Position numbers and translations under genes: made by a program
Assembly (NCBI GenBank): GCA_029379385.1
Contig: CM055605.1
Location: 17,271,001-17,335,000 of the forward strand
Length of the DNA: 64,000 bases
DNA from: Quillaja saponaria
Taxonomy: Eukaryota; Streptophyta; Magnoliopsida; Fabales; Quillajaceae
Reading direction: 5' to 3'
Shown here: positions 54,961 through 64,000 of the stretch, one piece after another
Layout: every line of letters begins with the position of its first letter
Numbering within the stretch: position 1 is the stretch's first letter
The notes under the pieces: generated by a model
The model's input: only the letters and a program-made list of their open reading frames with translations
Database searches by the model: none
Told to the model about the DNA's origin: nothing

Positions 54961-57046
54961 CTATAAAAATATCCCCACTTAGATTAGAATGCCTTAACAA
55001 AAACAAAATTATTTGATTTCTAATGGGTAATGAATGAATTGAGGTTTCCCTGCTCACTCTAAAATAGAATGTAACATTCTGAATGTTGGCCAACTAAGTT
55101 AATGTGAAGATTACAAGTTTTGTTTTTGTTGTTGAATACTGCAAACTGCAAACACAAAACGCTAGCTTCTACAATAGAAAAAACCCAGTCTTGATTTTGA
55201 AGTTCATTTGAAAATACTTATTTAGACTTCAATCCAATCCAAACATGAAATAGAGGATTGGACAGGAGGCTATTAGAATAGGCAGAACTCTACTTAGAAT
55301 TCGTTCTTTATTTTACCAAAGAATTACAACAGATTTCCAATAGAGACTAAGAATTCAAAAGTAAGAACATAATAAAAGACAAACTTAACAGGTACAATGC
55401 CCACAAACAGAAACTAATAGTGTATCTTTCATTGACAAAGGATATGATAAACTGACATTTATATTTTTCAGGGAATTGAATTCTTAAATCTAGTAGTTGG
55501 TGTTATATATCCGTATCTATTTCATTATGTAGTTTCTCTACATCTGTATCCATATAGCCACTATCTTAAGTATTGGTATCTTTATTCATCTTGAATTGAT
55601 ATAATTCTTGAAGATACAAATTCAACATGTCTATAGGAAGAAAGAAAATTGAGTTATATAACTCCATGAAGGGTGTTCATTGTGTCGTGTCGGGTTTTTT
55701 CAATAATCAAACCGATTGATTTGGGCTACTTCTCTTGTGTATATGGCTTTGATTTAGCTCAAGTTTTTCTTTTCTTTTTTCATTATTATGTTAACCTGAA
55801 ATACAAGCGTTTTTTGTCAGCCGCCAGTAGCTATGTTTTAAGCTTGAATTTATGTTTTATTTTTCATGTTTTGAGCTGCAATTTTAAAAGATGAGTTGTT
55901 TTTTCAGGCGGCTAACAACTACGCCAGAAAAAAAATCTTGTATTCCATCTCAATGTCATCAGCAATATCATTAAATTAATCAGCTCCAATCTACCAAGCA
56001 GTGCACTTTCTGTACATGTTGCATGACAAGTTATCAAGCAAGAAATAAGTCAACTAATATATTTTTATTTTTAGAAAATGGAACAAGGGAACTATGGCTT
56101 TCATTTCAACATTGCTGTCACTTTTTTCTTTTTAATGTAGAAAACTCACATTAAGAAAGAAAATGATAGAGACACCAAACAGATCATACGCTTCATTCTA
56201 ACCAGATCCAAAGAATAAAAAGGTATTAAATACAAAAGGATCAAATATATAAATAAACTTCATTCTAACCAGATCCAATAGCCATGGTGAAACTGTGGAA
56301 GTGGAGAAATACACCTGTGAATTCTGTTGAAAACTGGCATAGCTATTTATAATTCCTAATCACAGAATGAAAAGCAGCTAATTATTATTAATTAACATAT
56401 AGAAATTAAGAAGTAAGCTTTCAGAGCACTTGCTGAATTGGTACGAAGATCAGCTAAATTTATACTATTAGAGAGTCCTCTGCTTTTTGCTGGCATCATA
56501 CTTTATGCACTTAATGTGATAATCCCTTTACACTCCAAAGTTTGTTCTTATGGAAATTTAAACTGTTGGTGTAAACTGTAAGTTGGAATTCCATATATGC
56601 TCCGTCTTGTACTAAATACACGCATGGATTGAAAGCCATGTGAAACAAACTGGGTTTTCAACAGCCACACATACAACAAATTTCAAACCAAATGCCTCTA
56701 TTCAACCTACAAACCATAATTATAGAGATATATATATATATACACTAGTCGCAGCACTGACGGTTACAAAAAATTCTAGCACCCAATTGGTATACCTTCA
56801 AACAATCATATTGATTTTTTGTGCAGAAACAGAACATTTATATTGGAACCCAATTAGGATATTATCAAACCCAACTATTCCCAGCTTCCCTTTTTGCCAA
56901 ACTTTGTATTGCCGCCTCCTTTTTACTCATATCATTATACTGGACAACATGCTAGTGCTGGCCTATCAATTCTGAAACTAATGGCATTCTTGTTTTAGTA
57001 TTAGTTTGTTCAATATGCTTTAATTTCTAAAATTGTCTAATTTTCT
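54961..57046. other. Intergenic DNA without a supported gene
   Basis: AT-rich. Open stretches at 55,673-55,894 and 56,640-56,975 have no recognisable motif. A pair of related short blocks ('gtcagccgccagtagctatg' at ~55,816 and 'caggcggctaacaactacgcc' at ~55,906) may be the remains of terminal repeats. Confidence 0.4.
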
Positions 57047-57136
57047 GGAATTCTTATTATCTGAAGATTAATATGTATTTGTATGAACAGAGATAATCTT
57101 CTAATTTTCTGGAATTCATATTATCTGAAGATTAAT
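57047..57136 (+). repeat. Two-copy tandem repeat
   Basis: A ~36-base unit from 'tttctggaattc' to 'atctgaagattaat' occurs twice, about 54 bases apart, with a single clear mismatch. Confidence 0.7.
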
Positions 57137-57276
57137 TTCTAAAACGGAATCTACTGGTCACTAATAACTAGTCGTAGTTGGTTTATGACAATATTCACCA
57201 TGGCTGTTGCACCCCAAGAACAAAGTTATCACCCACATCTTCATTCTATTTCACTTTATTCTCATATGGGTTTTCT

Positions 57277-57492
57277 TGTTGAAGTTAATTCAAATTGCTA
57301 GAATATCTCTGTTTCTGTTTTCAGAATAAAGTTGTTATGGATTTATTTTATTTTTTTAATCTTATCCTCAATTTGTTATAAAGCCACTATAAATAGAGGC
57401 TTAGTCTTCAGTAATGGTATGAAGAAAATAAAGCAGAGTTCTACTGTTTCATCTAATCCCTTAGTATTTGTTGAATCTATTTTTTTCCTACA
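57277..57492 (+). mobile_element. 5' LTR of Ty1/copia element
   Basis: 216 bp, TGTTGAAGTT to CCTACA. Contains TATAAATAG at 57,389-57,397. Its first ~70 bases recur at 61,607-61,679 and its last part at about 63,679-63,770. A primer-binding site follows. Confidence 0.85.
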
Positions 57493-57496
57493 GTTT

Positions 57497-57509
57497 TGGT
57501 ATCAGAGCC
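57497..57509 (+). mobile_element. Primer-binding site of the copia element
   Basis: TGGTATCAGAGCC, complementary to the initiator tRNA-Met 3' end, four bases after the LTR. Confidence 0.88.
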
Positions 57510-57512
57510 ATT

Positions 57513-58468
57513 ATGGCAACTAGCAGTAATGGCATAGCACAACCCACTCTTCTCATCTTACATGGAAAGAATTATGATCGTTCGATCATTCAGATGAAAG
57601 TTCTTTTTGAGTGTCAAGAGCTTCTTGGTATTATAGAGAAAGGGGTTCCTACTCGAGATGCAGCAGAGACTCAAGCAAGTAAGAGATGCCAAGAAAAAAG
57701 ATCGAAAGGAGCTGTTTTTTATCCATCAAGGTGTTAATGATGCTATGTTTGAAAAGATAACAAGTGCAGCAATAGCAAAGCAAGCAGGGGACATTCTTGA
57801 AAAAACTTTTAAGGGTGGCGAGAAGGTGATGAAAATGAGGCTTCAAACCTTAAGAAGACAGTTTGAGGTACTTCAAATAGAGAAATTTGATAGCGTGTCA
57901 GAGTATGTGTCATGCGTACTTGCTTTTTCCAACCGGATGCGTTCCAATGGAGAGACAATACAAGAAATGACCTTGGTAGAGAAGATTATGCGAACTTTGA
58001 CATGCAGATTTGAGCACATCGTTACTGCCATTGAAGAATCAACAGATATGTCAGCAATGACAGTTGATGAATTGTCAGGTTCCATGGAGGCTTATGAGCA
58101 GCGTTTGAATGAGAAGTTCAACGAGAAATCGACTGAACAGGCTTTTCTGGTAAACATAAATTCTGAAAATTCCATAGACAATAATGTCAACAGAAGTCAA
58201 GTCAGTAGGAGATCGTGGAGGGGGACGAAGAGGAAATTACCATGGACTAGGTGGTAGGAACAATTATTGTAACACATTTGATGGAAATCAATTATCCTCA
58301 GATGGTATATCAGAGAGAAGACGTGGACGAGGCAGAGGAAAGTATGGAAAATCTAGTATTCAGTGTTATGCATGTAATAATTATGGACATTATGCAAATG
58401 AGTGCAGCTTAAAAGATGAAGATCAAGAAGCTTGTTTTGCACATGAAGGAGAAGAAGATGATCGATAA
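57513..58468 (+). pseudogene. Copia gag remnant with zinc knuckle
   Basis: ATG at 57,513 opens gag just after the primer-binding site. The reading needs frame changes near 57,660 and near 58,200 to reach the CX2CX4HX4C zinc knuckle at ~58,364-58,405 (CYACNNYGHYANEC). The open parts are 57,513-57,737, 57,658-58,257 and 58,184-58,468. Order and composition match Ty1/copia gag of the UBN2 type. Confidence 0.8.
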
Positions 58469-58900
58469 TGAAGAGAGTCATGCTCTTTTAATGGTTTCTT
58501 CAGTCTCAGAGAAATCTGATAACAACACTTGGTACCTTGACACCGGTTGTACCATTCATGTGTGGAAAGAAAGAGCTATTTTCTGATTTGGATGAATGTT
58601 ACCAATCTCGAGTCAAGTTTGCAGATGACACTTTCATACCGATCAAAGGGAAAGGTAAATTACTCATTCAGCTGAAAAATAGAGATCACCAGTATATTCT
58701 ACGTGCCAAATATGAAAAGCAATCTACTGAGTTTGGGCCAACTTCTTGGAAAGGGGTAATATATTAACCCACAAAACAAGCAGATTACACTTTTTGATGA
58801 TAAAGGTAACATCCTTCTTAATTCCTTTGATGACAAAGAACCGCATGTTTCCTATAAATAATGTTTATCGATGCCTCAACTGCTATATAGAAGATGATTC
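58469..58900 (+). pseudogene. Copia aspartic protease remnant
   Basis: Contains a WYLDTGCTIH motif (~58,530), the equivalent of the usual W(Y/F)xDSGA active-site region, and the FADDTFIPIKGKG segment near 58,620. A stop precedes the integrase part, so the polyprotein is broken. Confidence 0.7.
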
Positions 58901-59700
58901 ATGGTTATAGCACCTTAGAATTGGGCACCTGAATTTCCTTAGCTTAAAATTACTTGGTACCAAAAATATGGTGAATGGCATTCCTATGATCAATCATCCT
59001 GAACAGTTATATGAAGAATGTATAGCAGGGAAGCAACATAGAAAACCATTTGGCACTTATAAGATATGGCGTGCATGTAAACCTTTTGAGTTGGTACACT
59101 CAGATGTGTGTAGACGCATGAATATTTTATTATCTAGAAAATGTCGTTATTTTCTAACATTTGTTAATGATTACAGTAGAAAAATCTGGGTATATTTTCT
59201 ACAGGGAAAATCTGAAGTTTTTGATTACTTCAAGAATTTTGAAGCCTTAGTTGAACGACAAGGTGGCTTTTCAATTAAGACCTTGAGAACATATAGTGGA
59301 GGAGAATACACATCAAATGAGTTCAAAGAATTTTGTGCTGAAAAGGGAATTGAGCATAATATTACAATTCGATATACACCACAGCATACCGGAGTGGCTG
59401 ACTAGGAGCATTCTAAAAACTAAGGGTATGCCTAATTACTTTTGGGCAGAAGCTGGTTCATGCTCATGTTACCTTCCAAGCAGATCTCCAACAAAGAGTG
59501 TGTAAAATATTACTCCTGAGGAGGCTTGGAGTGGGTTCAAGCCATATGTTAAACATCTTAAAGTGTTTGGTTCAATTGCATATGTGCATGCTCCATGTAA
59601 AAGAAGAACAAAATTGGCGGAAAGGGGGGAAAAAGCTATTTTGTTGATTACAAATCTGGACGTCTTGGTGGGTATATATTATTTTATCCTACTAAAAAGA
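58901..59700 (+). pseudogene. Copia integrase remnant
   Basis: GAG-pre-integrase HxxxxH region near 58,910-58,940, a C-x2-C-type C.AGKQ segment near 59,008, then the core with VHSDVC (~59,095) and DYSRK (~59,172). The second catalytic Asp, normally in RSDxGGE, is replaced (RTYSGGEY, ~59,287). Stop at 59,403-59,405 and a frame change follow. Dead enzyme. Confidence 0.78.
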
Positions 59701-60830
59701 AATTGATTGTTAGCAGGGATGTGATATTTGATGGGAATGCAACATGGAATTGGAATGCACAGAAGCAATTTAACTCTCAATTTGCTCCTATTTTCATGGA
59801 AGATGAAACTAATGTGGATGAAATGTGTGTACCTCAACCAACACCAACAGTAGCAAGTGTACCTCAATCAACACAACCAATATCAGTTTTTGAAGTTCAA
59901 CAAGATGCTGATCCTAAAATACAATCAACTCCTATACTTGAAAATTCCGAGAGGCCAAGAAGAGAAAGGCGACCATCTTCTTGGCTGACAGATTTTGACG
60001 TAACACTTGATGACTCTGTTAATGGTGATGGAGAATTAGTTCATTATGCTATGTTTGTAATCTGCGATCCTACTACTTTTGAGGAAGGAACTCAAAATGA
60101 CAAGTGGGTTCTAGCCATGAAAGAGGAGATCAATGCAATTGAAAGAAACAACACTTGGGAGCTCACTGACATTCCACCCAGACACAAGGCTATTAATGTA
60201 AAATGGGTATTCAAGACAAAAGTAAAACCAAGTGGGAAGCTAGAACGACATAAGGCAAGATTGGTAGCAAAGGTCAGGAATTGACTATAAAGAGGTATTC
60301 TCTCCTATTGCTAGACTTGATACTACCAAGTTAGTAGTTGCTCTTGCTGGAAAATCCACCAAATGGATGTGAAGTCAGCGTTTCTCAATGGTCCATTAGA
60401 GGAAGAAGTTTTTGTCAAGCAACCGATTGGTTTTGTAAAGAAGAGAAGTGGAGAAAAAGTTTATTGTCTCAAGAAAGCTTTATATGGCTTGAAGCAAGAC
60501 CCACAAGCATGGAATAAGCTTGTTGATACCTTTTTTCAGCTTCATGATTTTCAGAAGTGTCCAAGTGAACGTGCTCTACATGTGAAAAATAATGTCTCTG
60601 GTGATCTTCTAATTGTGTGTCTTTATGTTGACGATTTAATATTTAAAGGAAATAACTATAGTATGATTAATGCTTTTAAGCAAGCTATGACATTAGAGTT
60701 TGAAATGACTGACTTGGGCTTAATGCCATATTTTTTAGGGATTGAGGTAAACTCAAGGAGATGCTGGAATATTTCTATGCCAAGAAAAGGTATGCTGCTG
60801 AAATTTTGAAGAAATTTAAGATGTATGACT
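59701..60830 (+). pseudogene. Copia reverse transcriptase remnant
   Basis: 59,703-60,284 carries the RT N-terminus with NNTWEL (~60,150) and KWVFKTK (~60,200). After a frame change, 60,363-60,809 has [15 protein letters not shown] and the intact catalytic YVDD box (~60,628). Frame breaks near 60,283 and 60,800 disable it. Confidence 0.85.
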
Positions 60831-61599
60831 GTAACCCTATACTTACCTGCAATTGAAACTGGTACTGAGTTGTCAAAAGTCAGTGATGGCTCAAGCATAG
60901 ATCCAACATATTTTAAGAGTATTGTTGGCAGTCTGAGATATTTATCACGTACCAGACTAGATATTTCCCATGGAGTTGGTTTGATAAGCAAATTTATAGT
61001 TACCGCAACAATCTCATCTACAAGTAGTAAAAAGGATCTTAAGGTATATTAAAGGCACATATGATCATGGTCGGTTCTATTCATCAGCCTGTAACTTTGG
61101 TCTTGCGGGCTACTCAGACAGTGATTAGGGAGGTGACCAAAATGATAGGAAAAGCACTATAGGTTATGTTTTTATTTTTGTTTTACCGTAATTTATTGGT
61201 CTTCAAAAAAGCAATCTGTTGTTACTCTCTCAACATGTGAAGCAGAATACATAGCAGCAGCTTCTTGTGTATGCCAAGCAATTTGGTTACGATATTTGTT
61301 AACCCAAGTTCAGTTTCACGTTACAGGTCCTATAAAGATTTTTGTAGATAATATCTCTGCAATAAATCTAGCTAAGAATCCTGTTATTCAAAGAAGAAGC
61401 ATGCACATAAACTTGAAATATCATTTCCTCTGGAAACAAGTTAACAAGAGTAAGATTGAAGTCATCTACTGCAAATCAGAAGACCAAGTTGCAGACATAT
61501 TTACTAAACCTTTGAAGTTTGAGACCTTCATGAAGCTGAAAAGGAGCTAGGAATGATAAGATTAACACCAAAAGGCAAGGCTGATACAATTTGAATTAT
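60831..61599 (+). pseudogene. Copia RNase H remnant
   Basis: Includes the SRTRLDI motif (~60,945), a broken central part, STCEAEYIAA (~61,229), a DN..AI.LAKNP-type segment (~61,339), and the terminal VADIFTKPL signature (~61,492). Frameshifts near 61,050 and 61,190. Confidence 0.8.
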
Positions 61600-61606
61600 G
61601 AGGGGA
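61600..61606 (+). mobile_element. Polypurine tract of the copia element
   Basis: GAGGGGA directly before the TG opening the 3' LTR. Confidence 0.75.
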
Positions 61607-61678
61607 TGTTGAAGTTATTTCAAATTGCTAGAATATCTCTGTTTCTGTTTTCAGAATAAAGTTATTATGAATTTTTTT
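61607..61678 (+). mobile_element. 3' LTR of the copia element, left part
   Basis: Matches 57,277 onward (TGTTGAAGTTATTTCAAATTG and following) until a T run at 61,672-61,678. The sequence then changes completely. Confidence 0.8.
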
Positions 61679-61739
61679 CAAGATCAAGAAACTCAATTTC
61701 CAGCTTCAGTTACCCTTGAAGATGATGATAGTCTCACTA

Positions 61740-61890
61740 AATTACTTCACGATGGAAAAAGTTAATCAAAATGAGATTCTTCAATTAAAGAGCAAAAAAT
61801 GTGCAAGGGTAATTGTCAATCATAATTTTATTGATGTCTATGAAATCTTCTCAGTTGCTGAAGAAGACATAAAGTTGATCACTTAAAAAG
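61740..61890 (+). pseudogene. Short exon-like coding fragment in the CACTA-like insertion
   Basis: Open reading with CARVIVNHNFIDVYE in its middle and a stop at 61,885-61,887. A second exon-like piece after a 'tttcag' acceptor at 63,064-63,069 reads about 18 codons to TGA (63,122-63,124). I do not recognise the protein. It could be a captured host exon pair or an accessory CACTA gene. Confidence 0.3.
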
Positions 61891-62114
61891 ATGAGAATTA
61901 ATAGTTCTTTACCTGTAAATATGCAAGTATGTTCATAATCATATAACTTGTTCTTTATTAGCTAGTTTCATTATTCATTTGATAAATAACTAACTTAATC
62001 ATATAAATTATTGTTTCGAGTACATATATGTATTACGCAGTCATTAGAAGTATGGATTCTTTTAATTTCATTTTCATTATGAGATTCTTAAATAGTAGTT
62101 ATACTTTAAATGCA

Positions 62115-62960
62115 AAACATTTAGGTTTGGGGAACAAAATGGTCAAATACAAGTTCTATTACGGGTTTCGACAGTACTGGCATGAACCTGTGCATGAATG
62201 AGACCTGTAAGAAGAAATGGAAATCTATTTGGATCAATGGTTAAGATATTAGGCCAAACTTTTAGTTTCATGGTAAAATTCTTAGAAAAATTGGGTTTGG
62301 GAACTAAAATGGTCAAATACAAGTTTGTTTTTGATTTTGGGAATACCAACATGACCGTGAGAATAAATAAAACCTATAGGAAGAAATGGAATACAATTTG
62401 ATCAAAGGTTAGGATATTAGGCAAAATTTTGAGTTTTAAGACAAAAACTTGCAAACTTTGGGTTCAGGGGGGCAAAATAGTCAAATACAAGTATGTTTTG
62501 GATTCCGAAAGTACCAACATGACCATGGGGATGAATAAGACTTATAGGAAGAAACAAAAATTCATTTGGATCGACTGTTAGGATATTAGACCAAACTTAA
62601 TTTAAAGGCAAAAACTTTGAATACTTGGGTTTCAGGGGAAAAAAGGTCAAATACAAATCCATTTTGAATTTTGAGAGTACTGACACTATGTGGGGATGAA
62701 TAAGACCTGTAAGAAAAAATAGAATGTTAGTTGGATCAACGATTAGGATACTAGGTTAATGTTATAGTTTCAAGACAAAAACTTTGTAACTCTAGGTTCG
62801 GGTGGGCACAACTATTAAATACAAGTCTGTTTTGGATTCCAATAGCATCAGCACAACTGTAAGGACAAATAAAATCCATAAGAGAAAATTGAATACGTTT
62901 TGGGTTAACAATTTGGATACTAGAACAATGTTATAGTTTCAAGGCAAACCCTTTAAAAAA
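62115..62960 (+). repeat. Five-copy tandem repeat, ~168-bp unit
   Basis: The landmark 'ggtcaaatacaag' recurs at 62,141, 62,311, 62,479, 62,645 and ~62,812 (variant), spacing 166-170 bases. Other shared blocks are 'gaataa.acctataggaagaaa', 'ttaggatattaggc' and 'tttcaaggcaaaaac'. Copies have diverged by substitutions and small indels. An ORF track inside it (62,198-62,401) is not a gene. Confidence 0.85.
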
Positions 62961-63678
62961 TTTACTTAATTTTTCCAAGTTACAATACATTTAACTTATA
63001 TGCATATTAATTAAGCTAGCTAGGTTAAATATATTTATTAATAATTTATTTATATTAATTATTTCAGGTTGCATCTTCTACATCCACGCCTTCGCATCTC
63101 AATCAAGATAACGAGCAGGCTTGAGATGATGAAGATTAATTAAGATTATGAGATGGTTTTTTATACAATATTTTAAATAATTTTAATGTTATGATGAATT
63201 TTGTATAATATTTTTATTTTACATCAAATTTAAAATTTAAAAATAAATATACTTTATACAGTTGTTTACAGGTACAAAATTATAAAAAAAAAAAAAAAAC
63301 ATAAAAAAATAATTATTATTTAATTCATCTGTGACCGCCTTTAGGATTTTATGCGTCTGCTACATGGAGATGTATATAAATTAAAACAAAAAAAAATTGC
63401 ATTTGGCTTTTCTACTTCTGCAAATAGCGTCTATATTACAGATGAGGGTAAATGGGAAGCCATTATAGGCATCCAAATTTAACGTTTGCTTCCTAGACAC
63501 AACAATACAAATGTAGTTAAGAATTTGCGTCTGCACAGACATAGAAAATAGTATCTGAGTCTAGGATTACTGTGTCAATTTATCTTCATCTGGGATACAG
63601 ATAGAAATAATTTATTGCGTTTGTATTTGTATCTTCTCTGTTTATTGGCAGACACAGATAATATCATTTCTTATGGTG

Positions 63679-63775
63679 GTCTTTCCCCTATGATATGAAG
63701 AAAATAAAACAGAGTTCTATTGTTTCATCTAATTCATCTAATCCCTTACTGTTTTTTAAATCTACTTAAATCGCA
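63679..63775 (+). mobile_element. 3' LTR of the copia element, right part
   Basis: Resumes the LTR with GTCTTTCCCCTATGATATGAAG, equivalent to GTCTTCAGTAATGGTATGAAG in the 5' LTR, and continues 'aaaataaa.cagagttcta.tgtttcatctaat'. The final bases are diverged. About 55 bases of LTR, including the TATA box, are missing at the insertion point. Confidence 0.75.
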
Positions 63776-64000
63776 TAGAACAAAAATAGATACATTACTG
63801 CAAATTACAACACAGAAAACAAAAACTAGAGACAGAGAGAGGGAAACCTTGTTGCTCTTCTCTCTGATGGGATTCGTAGGTACGGTATCCAATTCTCACC
63901 ACTTCTACTTCAGATTTGCAGAGGACATCAGCTTTAAAAGCTTCGCAACTTCCTAAATTCTTTGAAGCACCATTCCTCCAGCTTAGTTTTTATGAACAAG
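63776..64000. other. Right flank; possible start of another transcription unit
   Basis: A GA-rich stretch followed by ATG at 63,868 and 29 codons with no known motif. It could be a leader and first exon of a gene continuing past the window, but nothing confirms it. Confidence 0.2.

Larger units (their letters stand above)
61679..63678. mobile_element. CACTA-like insertion splitting the copia 3' LTR
   Basis: Almost exactly 2 kb separates the two halves of the LTR. The right end, TTTCTTATGGTG (63,667-63,678), differs at two positions from the CACTA terminus TTTCTTGTAGTG. The left end, CAAGATCAAGAAAC, is only a loose match to CACTACAAGAAA. Inside the right end are several copies of a (T)GCGTCTG-like motif (~63,350, 63,427, 63,527, 63,616) and its complement, resembling CACTA subterminal repeats. 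No transposase is present. No 3-bp target duplication is visible. Confidence 0.5.

Noticed and set aside
57047..57136. Repeat array considered as a CRISPR-like structure
   Set aside because: Only two copies, no regular spacers, and the window is plant nuclear DNA. It is a small local duplication.
57497..57509. TGGTATCAGAGCC-like motifs as tRNA genes
   Set aside because: They are primer-binding sites (complements of a tRNA 3' end) placed just after LTRs; no cloverleaf surrounds them.

Overview
This is AT-rich nuclear DNA from a flowering plant, most likely a eudicot. I could not identify the species. The evidence is plant-type GT-AG introns, a plant DNA topoisomerase I gene, a PR-10/Bet v 1-family gene, and plant transposon lineages (Tekay and Tat Ty3/gypsy, Ty1/copia, Helitron, CACTA, MITEs, an endogenous caulimovirid). 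I see no rRNA or tRNA gene and no bacterial-type operon. Only two host genes are well supported.

Layout, left to right. 1-13,649 is a large minus-strand LTR element with no recognisable coding capacity: a partial 3' LTR at the window edge, a long polypurine tract, about 1.9 kb of non-coding interior, a primer-binding site and a long 5' LTR. A decayed Tekay-type Ty3/gypsy element (2,949-10,665) is inserted inside that 5' LTR. 13,650-25,075 holds endogenous pararetrovirus (Caulimoviridae) sequence in two tail-to-tail copies. Copy A is on the plus strand and is interrupted by a 3-kb solo LTR (15,060-18,062). Copy B is on the minus strand. They meet at a near-perfect palindrome (21,420-21,571). 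A decayed Helitron Rep/helicase fragment (25,076-28,250) abuts copy B. A minus-strand Tat-lineage Ty3/gypsy element (29,460-33,770) follows, with an exact 5-bp target duplication, no visible integrase, and an ORF antisense to pol.

33,950-40,300 is gene-poor and carries several MITE or fold-back elements. The TOP1 gene runs from about 40.5 to 49.1 kb on the plus strand: two 5'-UTR introns and 15 coding exons, with all five catalytic residues present but two +1 frameshifts in exon 1. After a stretch with a MITE and a SINE-like insertion comes a two-exon PR-10/norcoclaurine-synthase-like gene (53,262-53,918) with a duplicated promoter/leader segment. 54.1-55.0 kb holds a decayed CACTA transposase fragment. 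57,277-63,775 is a decayed Ty1/copia element whose 3' LTR is split by a 2-kb CACTA-like insertion carrying five ~168-bp tandem repeats.

The host genes do not form a pathway. The repetitive part records successive nesting: caulimovirid, then large non-coding LTR elements, then Tekay; and copia, then the CACTA-like insertion. The most biologically suggestive structure is the inverted caulimovirid pair, which could yield a long hairpin RNA if transcribed through.
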